A stretch of DNA of 26,226 nucleotides from a virus. Shown here piece by piece: positions 1-4,205 of the stretch. The notes below the pieces were generated by a model. The model worked only from the letters and a program-made list of their open reading frames with translations, did not search any database and was not told where the DNA came from. Position numbers and translations under genes: made by a program. The stretch covers positions 1-26,226 of IMG/VR virus record IMGVR_UViG_3300027741_000242; one strand, written 5' to 3'. Within the stretch, counting starts at the first letter, position 1; each line of letters starts with the position of its first letter.

Positions 1-1
1 A

Positions 2-205
2 TCTAGAATCAGATCATTATACGAATCCATTATCAACGTAGGATCAGGATTCATTATCTCAACGATCTCCCAAATCCTCCTGTTCCCCCTATTCAATATC
101 AACATAACACTAACAGACAATATCATTATAGGATTAGTATTTACAACCATCAGCATTGTAAGAAGTTATATTATCAGAAGGATATTCAATCAATATGAGT
201 CCTAA
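2..205 (+). CDS. Partial small membrane protein (start lies before the window)
   Basis: An open frame runs from the first bases to TAA at 203-205; its start codon is outside the window. About 67 residues are visible. Two hydrophobic stretches (SGFIISTISQILLFPLF and NIIIGLVFTTISIV) are followed by a basic tail (RSYIIRRIFN). This layout, with a polar gap between two membrane segments and an Arg-rich end, matches a small two-TM protein common in phages and prophages. I know no established function for it. It overlaps the next start by 11 nt, so the two are probably translationally coupled. Reading frame and stop are seen; the family resemblance is from memory. Confidence 0.72.
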   Translation, partial: SRIRSLYESIINVGSGFIISTISQILLFPLFNINITLTDNIIIGLVFTTISIVRSYIIRRIFNQYES

Positions 206-317
206 TAAACGAAAAGAATTACTTGAACAGTATATGAAGATGCTCGATAAAGAGTTGATTCTATTTTATGCGTATATTATAATCCTTCTTGTGATAGGGG
301 CAATGATTATATTATGA
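195..317 (+). CDS. 40-residue single-TM protein
   Basis: The start ATG at 195 lies inside the end of the upstream membrane gene, and the stop TGA (315-317) overlaps the next ATG (314) in an ATGA junction. The N-terminal half is charged (KRKELLEQYMKMLDKEL). The C-terminal half is one hydrophobic helix (LFYAYIIILLVIGAMIIL) reaching the end, so it would be a tail-anchored or type II single-pass inner-membrane peptide. Function unknown. Support comes from tight gene packing and the clean amphipathic/hydrophobic split rather than recognised homology. Confidence 0.6.
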   Translation: MSPNKRKELLEQYMKMLDKELILFYAYIIILLVIGAMIIL

Positions 318-502
318 ATAACGAGAAGTGGGAGTATCAAGTAGAACAAGTAAATGGTCTGGGATGGGTTACTGTAAGCCAATCTACTAATGATACCGAA
401 CAAGTAGCTATTCTAAGACTTAATCAAATGGAACGTCTGTATAAGACACAAGGTAAGAGAGTACGAGCACGCGTTAATGGCTCATTGTATGATATTCGAT
501 GA
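314..502 (+). CDS. Hypothetical small soluble protein, 62 aa
   Basis: Starts in an ATGA overlap with the preceding TM peptide and ends at TGA 500-502, just before the long gene-free repeat region. It is mixed charged/polar (WEYQVEQVNGLGWVTVSQS near the N-terminus, basic KTQGKRVRARV near the end) with no membrane segment or cysteines. The alternating hydrophobic pattern suggests a small beta-rich fold. I do not recognise the family. It is the last of three coupled genes whose promoter lies outside the window. Confidence 0.6.
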   Translation: MNNEKWEYQVEQVNGLGWVTVSQSTNDTEQVAILRLNQMERLYKTQGKRVRARVNGSLYDIR

Positions 503-629
503 CTTAACATATGTCTAAATTGTTTCGCCAAAGAGAATATGTATGAATGCGAGAAGGGGGATCGCGACGCATAGCGCGTGTCTGATAAGGTCTCTCCCAT
601 ATTATCTCTGCGTTTCTCTCTCTCCTGTT

Positions 630-848
630 CTATGCTAAAACTCTATGCGCTCCGCTATGCAACAGGTAAATAAAAAGAGTCCATAAACCGCTATGCTCAC
701 GGCTATGGACTCTCTATATGAGTAACTCTATGCAACGCTATGCAGTAGCGAAAGCAAACTGCTATGCGATCCTTCTATAAAGCCGCTATGCTATACAGCT
801 AAGGCTTATCTAGAAATAAAATCTATGTAATGCTATGCGCTACTATGT
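630..848 (+). repeat. CTATGC repeat array
   Basis: Nine exact CTATGC copies start at 630, 643, 655, 691, 728, 738, 762, 786 and 833, with near copies CTATGG at 703 and CTATGT at 823 and 843. One inverted copy (GCATAG) lies at 569-574. Several copies are preceded by CG or G (CGCTATGC, GCTATGC). Steps are 13, 12, 36, 12, 25, 10, 24, 24, 37, 10 and 10 bp, so many are close to multiples of 12. The spacers are not conserved, so this is not a simple tandem repeat or a CRISPR array. It looks more like a cluster of protein-binding sites (iteron-like). Confidence 0.75.
676..713 (+). other. Perfect 10-bp stem-loop within the repeat array
   Basis: AGAGTCCATA (676-685) is the exact reverse complement of TATGGACTCT (704-713). 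A further CCG (688-690) can pair with CGG (700-702), leaving a loop that displays one CTATGC copy. No T-run follows, so it is not a typical intrinsic terminator. It could fold in RNA or extrude as a cruciform. The pairing is read directly; its role is unknown. Confidence 0.6.
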
Positions 849-962
849 ACAGCAAATGACTTGCAGCATTATACTTTCGCAAATCACTAGCGCAAACAGA
901 TACAGCTAGTCATTAGCGCATTCAGCTTTCGCGCACATAATCTTCCATTATGCCTGATCTCT

Positions 963-1185
963 GAAATTAAATCAACTCAGATCAGTAGCGCAATTTGTTT
1001 GCGGTGCTAGGGCTGTGGGCCACCCGTCCCGTCCATCCCAGGCGTGCCTTTCGAATCATTAAAGACATTGTACTGGGGCGCGGAAATTAAAACAACTGTA
1101 GGGGGTAGCGAAAGTGTCTGAGGCTAACGCCCACCCTCGCCGTCCATCCCGAGCGCGGCTCATCGAATCAGTAAGATCATTGTAC
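963..1185 (+). repeat. Imperfect tandem duplication, period 112-120 bp
   Basis: Two units share ordered blocks: GAAATTAA at 963 and 1083, TAGCG at 986 and 1106, GTCCATCCC at 1031 and 1142, TCGAATCA at 1051 and 1163, CATTGTAC at 1066 and 1178. The offset is 120 bp in the left half and 111-112 bp in the right half, so one unit has lost or gained 8-9 bp between them. The conserved blocks are separated by diverged, partly GC-rich sequence that can form small stems. Neither unit encodes a protein. The second unit ends about 45 bp before the first early promoter. Confidence 0.7.
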
Positions 1186-1230
1186 GCGTTTCCGGAAAAA
1201 AAGACCAGCACTTTTGGGGCGAGAAAGTTG

Positions 1231-1259
1231 TTGACTTTTTTTCCGGGCTCATGCATAAT
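1231..1259 (+). promoter_or_regulatory. Early promoter copy 1 (sigma70-type)
   Basis: TTGACT at 1231-1236 and CATAAT at 1254-1259 are separated by 17 bp. A purine leader with AGAGAGAGGAG lies just before ATG 1289. It is the first of a family of near-identical promoter/leader cassettes in this region and drives the 76-aa gene. The strong -35 suggests recognition by unmodified host RNA polymerase. Confidence 0.8.
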
Positions 1260-1288
1260 AGACGTACATTAAGAGAGAGGAGTAGGAA

Positions 1289-1519
1289 ATGAGCAATCAA
1301 CGTGAAATGCGTGAAATGGTTCTCGAAAGCCAATTGAGCATCCTGGATAAAGCAATCGTTGCATTGTGTCGCACGATCGATGAACTGGATGAAGCTGATC
1401 GCTTTCCGGATCTGGATACGAAAGAAGCTATCGCTAAACTCGAAGACGTTCGTCAGGATCTGGAAGATCAGCTGATGGGTATCGAAGAAGAGTTGAACGA
1501 AATCGAAGATAGCTTTTGA
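1289..1519 (+). CDS. Coiled-coil early protein, 76 aa (paralogue A)
   Basis: The start at ATG 1289 follows GAGAGAGGAG by about 8 nt. The protein is almost entirely helical and acidic (MSNQREMREMVLESQ at the start, then IDELDE, KLEDVRQDLEDQL, EEELNEIED), with a heptad-like spacing of Leu/Ile, so a two-helix coiled coil is likely. The gene at 1985 encodes a clear paralogue: same MSNQREM start, same VL(E/D)SQ, same DLDT block, same (V/I)RQ(D/E)L. Each copy has its own promoter, so this is a local duplication with divergence. No function is recognised; position and promoter suggest an early host-interaction protein. Confidence 0.75.
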   Translation: MSNQREMREMVLESQLSILDKAIVALCRTIDELDEADRFPDLDTKEAIAKLEDVRQDLEDQLMGIEEELNEIEDSF

Positions 1520-1529
1520 ACGACGTCGC

Positions 1530-1558
1530 TTGACTTTATTTCGGATGCCAGCGATGAT
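1530..1558 (+). promoter_or_regulatory. Early promoter copy 2 (degenerate -10)
   Basis: TTGACT at 1530-1535, 17-bp spacer, GATGAT at 1553-1558, then a leader with GAGAGGAGAGAG before ATG 1587. The -35 is intact, but the -10 departs from consensus by two bases compared with the TATAAT copies, so it should be weaker. It lies 11 bp after the upstream stop. Confidence 0.6.
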
Positions 1559-1586
1559 GAACGAACTATGACGAGAGGAGAGAGCA

Positions 1587-1925
1587 ATGATTGACTGTGG
1601 ACAGTATGATGCGATGCGAGACCGTCCTGTGAATAGCAATGATGATGTGTTTATTAGGTTTGAAGAACGATTGAAGAAACTGAGAGAGGAGAGAGAAATG
1701 ATCTACACGGAATCAATGATTGACCACATGATGGGTCTCGATGCATCGAGTATCGAAAAGGGCTTTCGCAATGCAGAGTACTTCGATATCAAAATTAAGT
1801 CAAGCAAGTTCGTTGGTCTGAATAGCGATGGCCATTTCGTATATAAGTGCGAGTTCTCAGAAGGAATGAAGCAAAACGTTTTCGCTACTCTTAACGAGAA
1901 CTCGAAGCTGATGTGTGAGTTTTGA
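1587..1925 (+). CDS. Hypothetical early protein, 112 aa, with a possible internal start at 1698
   Basis: ATG 1587 follows a good leader (GAGAGGAGAGAG). The frame also contains, at 1684-1697, a second complete leader GAGAGAGGAGAGAG before an in-frame ATG at 1698. In the long product those bases are read as LREEREM. The 75-aa product from 1698 (MIYTESMIDHMMGLDASS...) has a mixed, globular composition ending in CEFSEGMKQNVFATLNENS. Its first 37 codons in the long form may be a remnant fused to a once-separate cassette. Both products could be made. Function not recognised. Confidence 0.65.
   Translation: MIDCGQYDAMRDRPVNSNDDVFIRFEERLKKLREEREMIYTESMIDHMMGLDASSIEKGFRNAEYFDIKIKSSKFVGLNSDGHFVYKCEFSEGMKQNVFATLNENSKLMCEF
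1684..1700 (+). promoter_or_regulatory. Internal ribosome-binding leader inside a coding frame
   Basis: GAGAGAGGAGAGAGAA followed by ATG 1698 is identical to the leader in front of the 1985 gene, yet it sits inside the open frame that starts at 1587. It probably decides a second translation start, giving a 75-aa product. No TATAAT-like box sits in front of it, so initiation would be internal on the same mRNA. Confidence 0.6.
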
Positions 1926-1927
1926 GC

Positions 1928-1956
1928 TTGACTTTATTTTCGCGTCAGGATATAAT
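1928..1956 (+). promoter_or_regulatory. Early promoter copy 3 (consensus)
   Basis: TTGACT at 1928-1933, 17-bp spacer, TATAAT at 1951-1956. It lies 2 bp after the stop of the preceding gene and is followed by the family leader to ATG 1985. The spacer (TTATTTTCGCGTCAGGA) is identical to copies 4 and 5, so similarity extends well beyond the -35 and -10 boxes. Confidence 0.88.
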
Positions 1957-1984
1957 GAATCATCATGAGAGAGAGGAGAGAGAA

Positions 1985-2200
1985 ATGAGCAATCAACGTG
2001 AGATGGTTCTTGACAGCCAGATGGATGTTCTGGATAGCGCAATCATCGCCATCGGTCGTGCGATTCAAGAACTGGATAGCGGTGATCGCTGGTGCGATTT
2101 GGATACCAATGATGTGATCTTGAAGCTTGAAGCGATTCGTCAAGAACTGACAGCTCAGTACATGCTTATCGAAGACGAATTGCGTCAAATCGAGGCTTGA
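1985..2200 (+). CDS. Coiled-coil early protein, 71 aa (paralogue B)
   Basis: ATG 1985 is chosen because it follows GAGAGGAGAGAGAA. An upstream in-frame ATG at 1955 overlaps the -10 box and would not be transcribed. The protein starts MSNQREMVLDSQMDVLDSA and is a clear paralogue of the 76-aa protein at 1289: three codons are missing after the first motif, and the GDRWCDLDT block replaces ADRFPDLDT. It is acidic and mostly helical, probably a coiled-coil dimer. The next promoter's -35 overlaps its stop codon. Function unknown. Confidence 0.75.
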   Translation: MSNQREMVLDSQMDVLDSAIIAIGRAIQELDSGDRWCDLDTNDVILKLEAIRQELTAQYMLIEDELRQIEA

Positions 2201-2225
2201 CTTTATTTTCGCGTCAGGATATAAT
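2197..2225 (+). promoter_or_regulatory. Early promoter copy 4 (consensus)
   Basis: TTGACT at 2197-2202 overlaps the TGA stop of the upstream gene. A 17-bp spacer identical to copies 3 and 5 leads to TATAAT at 2220-2225. The leader AACATTGAGAGAGAGAGGAG precedes ATG 2256. Confidence 0.88.
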
Positions 2226-2255
2226 GAATCAACATTGAGAGAGAGAGGAGTGAAT

Positions 2256-2579
2256 ATGCTGAAATATACTTTTGCTGCTAGCGTTAGCAAGGAATTTATT
2301 GAAGATGAGTTGGGCTATGAATTTGATGTATATGATGGCGAAGGCGTTTATAGCATTAAAAGTGATGAAGGTGTGATTGAAAAGGTTGCTAGCGGTAATA
2401 GTCTGCTGGTTAAAGAAGATGAAGATATTATTGCTGAGCAGTTGAGCAAGGGTATTGCGCTGAGCGATAAAGATAAAGAGTTTTGTTTTGGAATGGAAAT
2501 GGAAGATTGTTTTGGAATAATGATGTATGTGGAGAATTATGAAGAAGAAGTTGCTGTAGATTATTATTATGTGAAGTAA
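2256..2579 (+). CDS. Acidic AT-rich hypothetical early protein, 107 aa
   Basis: ATG 2256 is preferred over an upstream in-frame start because GAGAGAGGAG lies 6-7 nt before it. The protein begins MLKYTFAASVSKEF and is strongly acidic, with YEFDVYDGEG, KEDEDII, KEFCFGMEMEDCFG and a Tyr-rich end (VDYYYVK). Codon use is visibly more AT-rich (GAT, GAA, ATT, GTT) than in genes a few hundred bases downstream, which suggests a different origin. It has no membrane segment. The acidity would suit a DNA-mimic or inhibitor role, but that is speculation. Confidence 0.72.
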   Translation: MLKYTFAASVSKEFIEDELGYEFDVYDGEGVYSIKSDEGVIEKVASGNSLLVKEDEDIIAEQLSKGIALSDKDKEFCFGMEMEDCFGIMMYVENYEEEVAVDYYYVK

Positions 2580-2585
2580 GTAGAG

Positions 2586-2612
2586 CAAGCCCCTGGCGGG
2601 ATTGGGGGCTTG
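2586..2612 (+). terminator. Stem-loop terminator fused to the next promoter
   Basis: CAAGCCCC (2586-2593) pairs with GGGGCTTG (2605-2612), an 8-bp perfect stem with an 11-nt loop, followed by ACTTTATTTT. The 3' arm supplies the first bases of the next -35 (TTGACT, 2610-2615). Terminator and promoter therefore share sequence, the arrangement described for T4-type PeSL (promoter-early stem-loop) cassettes. Confidence 0.78.
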
Positions 2613-2638
2613 ACTTTATTTTCGCGTCAGGATATAAT
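2610..2638 (+). promoter_or_regulatory. Early promoter copy 5 (consensus)
   Basis: TTGACT at 2610-2615, the family 17-bp spacer, TATAAT at 2633-2638, then GAATCATCATGAGAGAGAGG and ATG 2664. The -35 lies partly within the 3' arm of the upstream terminator stem. It drives two overlapping genes (2664 and 2849). Confidence 0.88.
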
Positions 2639-2663
2639 GAATCATCATGAGAGAGAGGAGAGT

Positions 2664-2852
2664 ATGATGACGGAACTGAAACAAATCACGCTGATGCTTA
2701 ACGCCGACGAGGCTGAGTTCTTGGCGCAGGCGTTGGAGATTCACGCAGACAAGTACGCAGGCAGAATCTCGTTTGTTGAGGAGCTCGATCGCTATGTGCG
2801 TTCGACTCTGCAGACGAAGTTCGATCCGGCTTTCGCGGAGGACGTAGAATGA
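2664..2852 (+). CDS. Hypothetical early protein, 62 aa
   Basis: ATG 2664 (or ATG 2667) follows GAGAGAGGAGAG directly. The start at 2643 in the same frame lies in the untranslated leader. Sequence begins MMTELKQITLMLNADEAEFL and continues with a helical, charged stretch (ALEIHADKYAGRISFVEELDRYVRSTL). The size and helix-turn-helix-like spacing might suit a small ribbon-helix-helix or phage helical protein, but I do not recognise it. It overlaps the next gene by 4 nt (ATGA at 2849-2852). Confidence 0.68.
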   Translation: MMTELKQITLMLNADEAEFLAQALEIHADKYAGRISFVEELDRYVRSTLQTKFDPAFAEDVE

Positions 2853-3010
2853 CTGAGCAACAAATTGAGCTGATCGTTGAGAAGTGGTTCGACCGCATCG
2901 ACCGTCAGTATATGGGCAACGAGTTATCCTATCAAGACTACATGGCAGAGGTCGAGGCCGTGCGCCTCTGGGCTGATGCAAAGTATGCTGAGATGACGGT
3001 GTTGCATTAA
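2849..3010 (+). CDS. Hypothetical early protein, 53 aa
   Basis: Starts in an ATGA overlap and stops at TAA 3008-3010; the next promoter's -35 (TTGCAT, 3002-3007) lies inside its last codons. The protein (MTEQQIELIVEKWFDRIDRQ..., then YQDYMAEVEAVRLWADAKYAEM) is amphipathic and helical, about 6 kDa. Translational coupling to the 2664 gene suggests a shared task. Function not recognised. Confidence 0.66.
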   Translation: MTEQQIELIVEKWFDRIDRQYMGNELSYQDYMAEVEAVRLWADAKYAEMTVLH

Positions 3011-3030
3011 TTTCCTCAGGAAGCTACAAT
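3002..3030 (+). promoter_or_regulatory. Early promoter copy 6 (subtype with GTGAGAGAGGAG leader)
   Basis: TTGCAT at 3002-3007, 17-bp spacer, TACAAT at 3025-3030, then GAAGTACATT and GTGAGAGAGGAG (3041-3052) before ATG 3060. It differs from copies 3-5 in spacer and leader, but its TTTCCT...GAAGTACATTGTG layout closely matches copy 7 at 3611. These two form a subtype flanking the structured RNA region. Confidence 0.75.
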
Positions 3031-3059
3031 GAAGTACATTGTGAGAGAGGAGAAAGACG

Positions 3060-3227
3060 ATGTATGATGCAGATGGATGGGATAGCTACGCCGCGTACGC
3101 TCATGAGCAGATGCTCGAGCTGATGTTCAAGGAGTCGGATGACTGTATTGAGTTTGTCAACAAGTGGATCCAGGATCAGCTGGCCACTGCAGTTCCTACG
3201 GAAGTGTTTCAGGAGATTGAGCAATGA
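3060..3227 (+). CDS. Hypothetical early protein, 55 aa
   Basis: ATG 3060 lies 7 nt after GTGAGAGAGGAG. The protein (MYDADGWDSYAAYAHEQMLE..., ending PTEVFQEIEQ) is acidic and helical with three Trp/Tyr-rich positions near the start. It ends TGA 3225-3227, overlapping ATG 3224 of the next gene by 4 nt. No recognised family. Its ribosome-binding leader (3041-3052) is exactly complementary to the loop of the RNA region downstream (3528-3539). Confidence 0.68.
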   Translation: MYDADGWDSYAAYAHEQMLELMFKESDDCIEFVNKWIQDQLATAVPTEVFQEIEQ

Positions 3228-3418
3228 GTGCAATGAGTGATCTGGATATCGTCAAGCAAGAGGTCTTCGAGTTCTTGGATGATCTGCGGATTAGCGGTAT
3301 CACCAACATGTATGGTGCTGCACCGTACATCGTCGAGGAGTTTGGCGTGAACAAGGCTGAGGCGCGCGTCCTGTTGAGTGCATGGATGCAGACGTTCAGC
3401 GAGCGTCACGCAGCGTAA
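3224..3418 (+). CDS. Conserved small phage protein (FLDDLR-S-TNM-GAAPY family), 64 aa
   Basis: Starts by ATGA overlap with the 55-aa gene and ends at TAA 3416-3418, just before the structured RNA region. The pattern VFEFLDDLRISGITNMYGAA, then a (I/V)EEFGVNKAEAR helix and LLSAWMQTFSERH, is one I recall from small early proteins of several phages. It is probably a compact helical bundle, and no biochemical role is known to me. A second in-frame ATG at 3233 (MSDLD) is possible but has no better leader. Confidence 0.7.
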   Translation: MSAMSDLDIVKQEVFEFLDDLRISGITNMYGAAPYIVEEFGVNKAEARVLLSAWMQTFSERHAA

Positions 3419-3428
3419 GAACCGACCA

Positions 3429-3600
3429 GGTGGTGTACGGCTGCCAAAGCCACCGGGTGACTATGAGCAGGGTCGAGCCTGGGACATGACCCAAAAACAG
3501 GCAACGATTTTCCCCCGGTGGCCTCGGCTCCTCTCTCACTCTCCGCAGAGGCCACCACCCAACCTGTCGCCCGTGTGCGACCCCGGACCAGTAACCGGGA
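3429..3600 (+). ncRNA. Structured RNA region with pseudoknot, switchable stems and an anti-RBS loop
   Basis: No credible gene lies between 3419 and 3669, but pairing is dense. Stem A is GCCACCGGG 3449-3457 with CCCGGTGGC 3514-3522 (9 bp). Inside it GGGTC 3470-3474 pairs GACCC 3488-3492, and the loop GCCTG 3477-3481 pairs CAGGC 3498-3502, an H-type pseudoknot with an AAAAA connector. Stem B is GGTGGCCTC 3517-3525 with GAGGCCACC 3548-3556 (9 bp) and excludes stem A. The loop of stem B holds CTCCTCTCTCAC (3528-3539), the exact reverse complement of the leader GTGAGAGAGGAG before the genes at 3060 and 3670. A terminator-like stem follows. No own promoter is evident, so it may be a processed 3' UTR or a cis regulator. 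Class unknown. Confidence 0.6.
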
Positions 3601-3606
3601 TCTTTT
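3582..3606 (+). terminator. Candidate terminator after the structured RNA
   Basis: CCCGG (3582-3586) can pair with CCGGG (3595-3599), with an 8-nt loop, followed by ATCTTTTCT. The stem is only 5 bp and the T-run is broken, so termination may be partial. It sits immediately before the next early promoter, as in the other stem-loop/promoter cassettes here. Confidence 0.45.
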
Positions 3607-3610
3607 CTGG

Positions 3611-3639
3611 TTGCGTTTATTTCCTGAAGACGTCATAAT
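3611..3639 (+). promoter_or_regulatory. Early promoter copy 7
   Basis: TTGCGT at 3611-3616, 17-bp spacer, CATAAT at 3634-3639, then GAAGTACATT and GTGAGAGAGGAG (3650-3661) before ATG 3670. It is a near copy of the promoter at 3002. Its leader is complementary over 12 nt to 3528-3539 in the upstream RNA region. Confidence 0.75.
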
Positions 3640-3669
3640 GAAGTACATTGTGAGAGAGGAGTGAAAGAA

Positions 3670-4041
3670 ATGCAAGCAACCTACACCTTCGACGAAAACA
3701 TCGTCAGCGATCTGCACAAGGATGCATACGGCTTCCGTCCGAGCCAGTCGTTCTGGGAGTACTGGACCGGAGCCGACGACGACCGCAAGCAGCGGATCTG
3801 GGACGACCTGCTGGATGCCCTGGATCGCGAGATGGAGTACCAGCGTCAGCGTGAAGCTGAGGCCGTGGAGGATTTCGATGAGATGCTCGATCGACTGTAC
3901 CGGGCCGGTGCGAAGGACTTCGCGATGGCGATCAAGTGGGCACATGATGCGCACGAGACGAACGGTGACGATGAGTACCTGGAGTACACACTCGGTCTGC
4001 CGTTCAACCACATCCGCAAAGCACGCGAGGCCACGAAGTAG
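3670..4041 (+). CDS. Conserved phage early protein (SDLHKDAYGFRP family), 123 aa
   Basis: ATG 3670 is chosen because GGAG ends 8 nt before it; the GTG at 3661 would overlap the ribosome site. The protein begins MQATYTFDENIVSDLHKDAY, continues with GFRPSQSFWEYW, a long charged helix (DDLLDALDREMEYQRQREAE) and ends with NGDDEYLEYTLGLPFNHIR. I recall the N-terminal pattern and the C-terminal YTLGLP motif in a family of uncharacterised phage proteins; no function is assigned. GC content is clearly higher than in the 2256 gene. Its TAG stop (4039-4041) lies partly inside the loop of its own terminator. Confidence 0.78.
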   Translation: MQATYTFDENIVSDLHKDAYGFRPSQSFWEYWTGADDDRKQRIWDDLLDALDREMEYQRQREAEAVEDFDEMLDRLYRAGAKDFAMAIKWAHDAHETNGDDEYLEYTLGLPFNHIRKAREATK

Positions 4042-4053
4042 TGGCCTTTTTTT
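4028..4053 (+). terminator. Strong intrinsic terminator
   Basis: AGGCCAC (4028-4034) pairs with GTGGCCT (4041-4047) around the loop GAAGTA, and seven T residues follow (4047-4053). The stem includes the last codons and the stop of the preceding gene, so translation to the stop would disrupt folding only briefly. This is the clearest rho-independent terminator in the window. Confidence 0.88.
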
Positions 4054-4070
4054 CGTGTGGCGCCGATAAT
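4042..4070 (+). promoter_or_regulatory. Early promoter copy 8 (degenerate, -35 lost to the terminator)
   Basis: GATAAT at 4065-4070 and the leader GAATCATCAAGAGAGAGAAA match the family. The expected -35 position (4042-4047, TGGCCT) falls inside the terminator stem and is far from TTGACA, so activity may be weak or depend on an extended element or phage factor. Confidence 0.45.
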
Positions 4071-4103
4071 GAATCATCAAGAGAGAGAAAGAGGAGTAGG
4101 GAA

Positions 4104-4193
4104 ATGAAAGAACTGATCTTTGTTGCATTCTGCGTTATGGGTGGTTACGGTCTGCATGACATGGTTATCACTTTGAGCAAGCTGGCTCACTAA
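4104..4193 (+). CDS. 29-residue hydrophobic peptide
   Basis: ATG 4104 follows AGAGGAGTAGGG and the frame ends at TAA 4191-4193. The peptide (MKELIFVAFCVMGGYGLHDM, then VITLSKLAH) has one short hydrophobic stretch, enough for a small membrane peptide. The next gene's leader (GGAGAGAGAG) begins right at its stop. The strong leader is the main support; function unknown. Confidence 0.55.
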   Translation: MKELIFVAFCVMGGYGLHDMVITLSKLAH

Positions 4194-4205
4194 GGAGAGA
4201 GAGAA

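Larger units (their letters stand above)
503..1230 (+). other. Gene-free, repeat-rich region of about 730 bp
   Basis: No convincing gene is present on either strand; the reverse-strand frames here are only complements of repeats. The region holds a CTATGC repeat array (630-848), a 10-bp perfect stem (676-685 with 704-713), a second stem CTGATCT/AGATCAG (954-960 with 979-985), five copies of TAGCG(A/C)A (746, 888, 914, 986, 1106) and a 112-120 bp tandem duplication (963-1185). It ends at the first early promoter. A replication origin, a protein-loading site or a source of non-coding RNA are all possible. The sequence alone does not decide. Confidence 0.6.

Noticed and set aside
630-848. CTATGC array as a CRISPR
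   Set aside because: Repeats are only 6 nt and spacing is irregular (10-37 bp); no long repeat/spacer units are present.
1915-1984. In-frame upstream starts for the 1985 gene (1922 or 1955)
   Set aside because: They lie upstream of, or inside, the -35/-10 boxes and would not be on the transcript; the leader directly before 1985 decides the start.
1059-2290. Reverse-strand frames across the early genes
   Set aside because: They are complements of + strand genes and leaders; their products show repeated translated leader sequence (e.g. SLLSLMMIHYILTRK), not real proteins.
3378-3638. 86-residue open frame across the structured RNA region
   Set aside because: It starts inside the 3224 gene, has no ribosome site, and its bases are explained by the paired RNA stems and terminator.
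3406-4128. Long reverse-strand open frame (240 codons)
   Set aside because: It is the complement of the well-supported 3670 gene, terminator and promoter; no ribosome site or recognisable protein.
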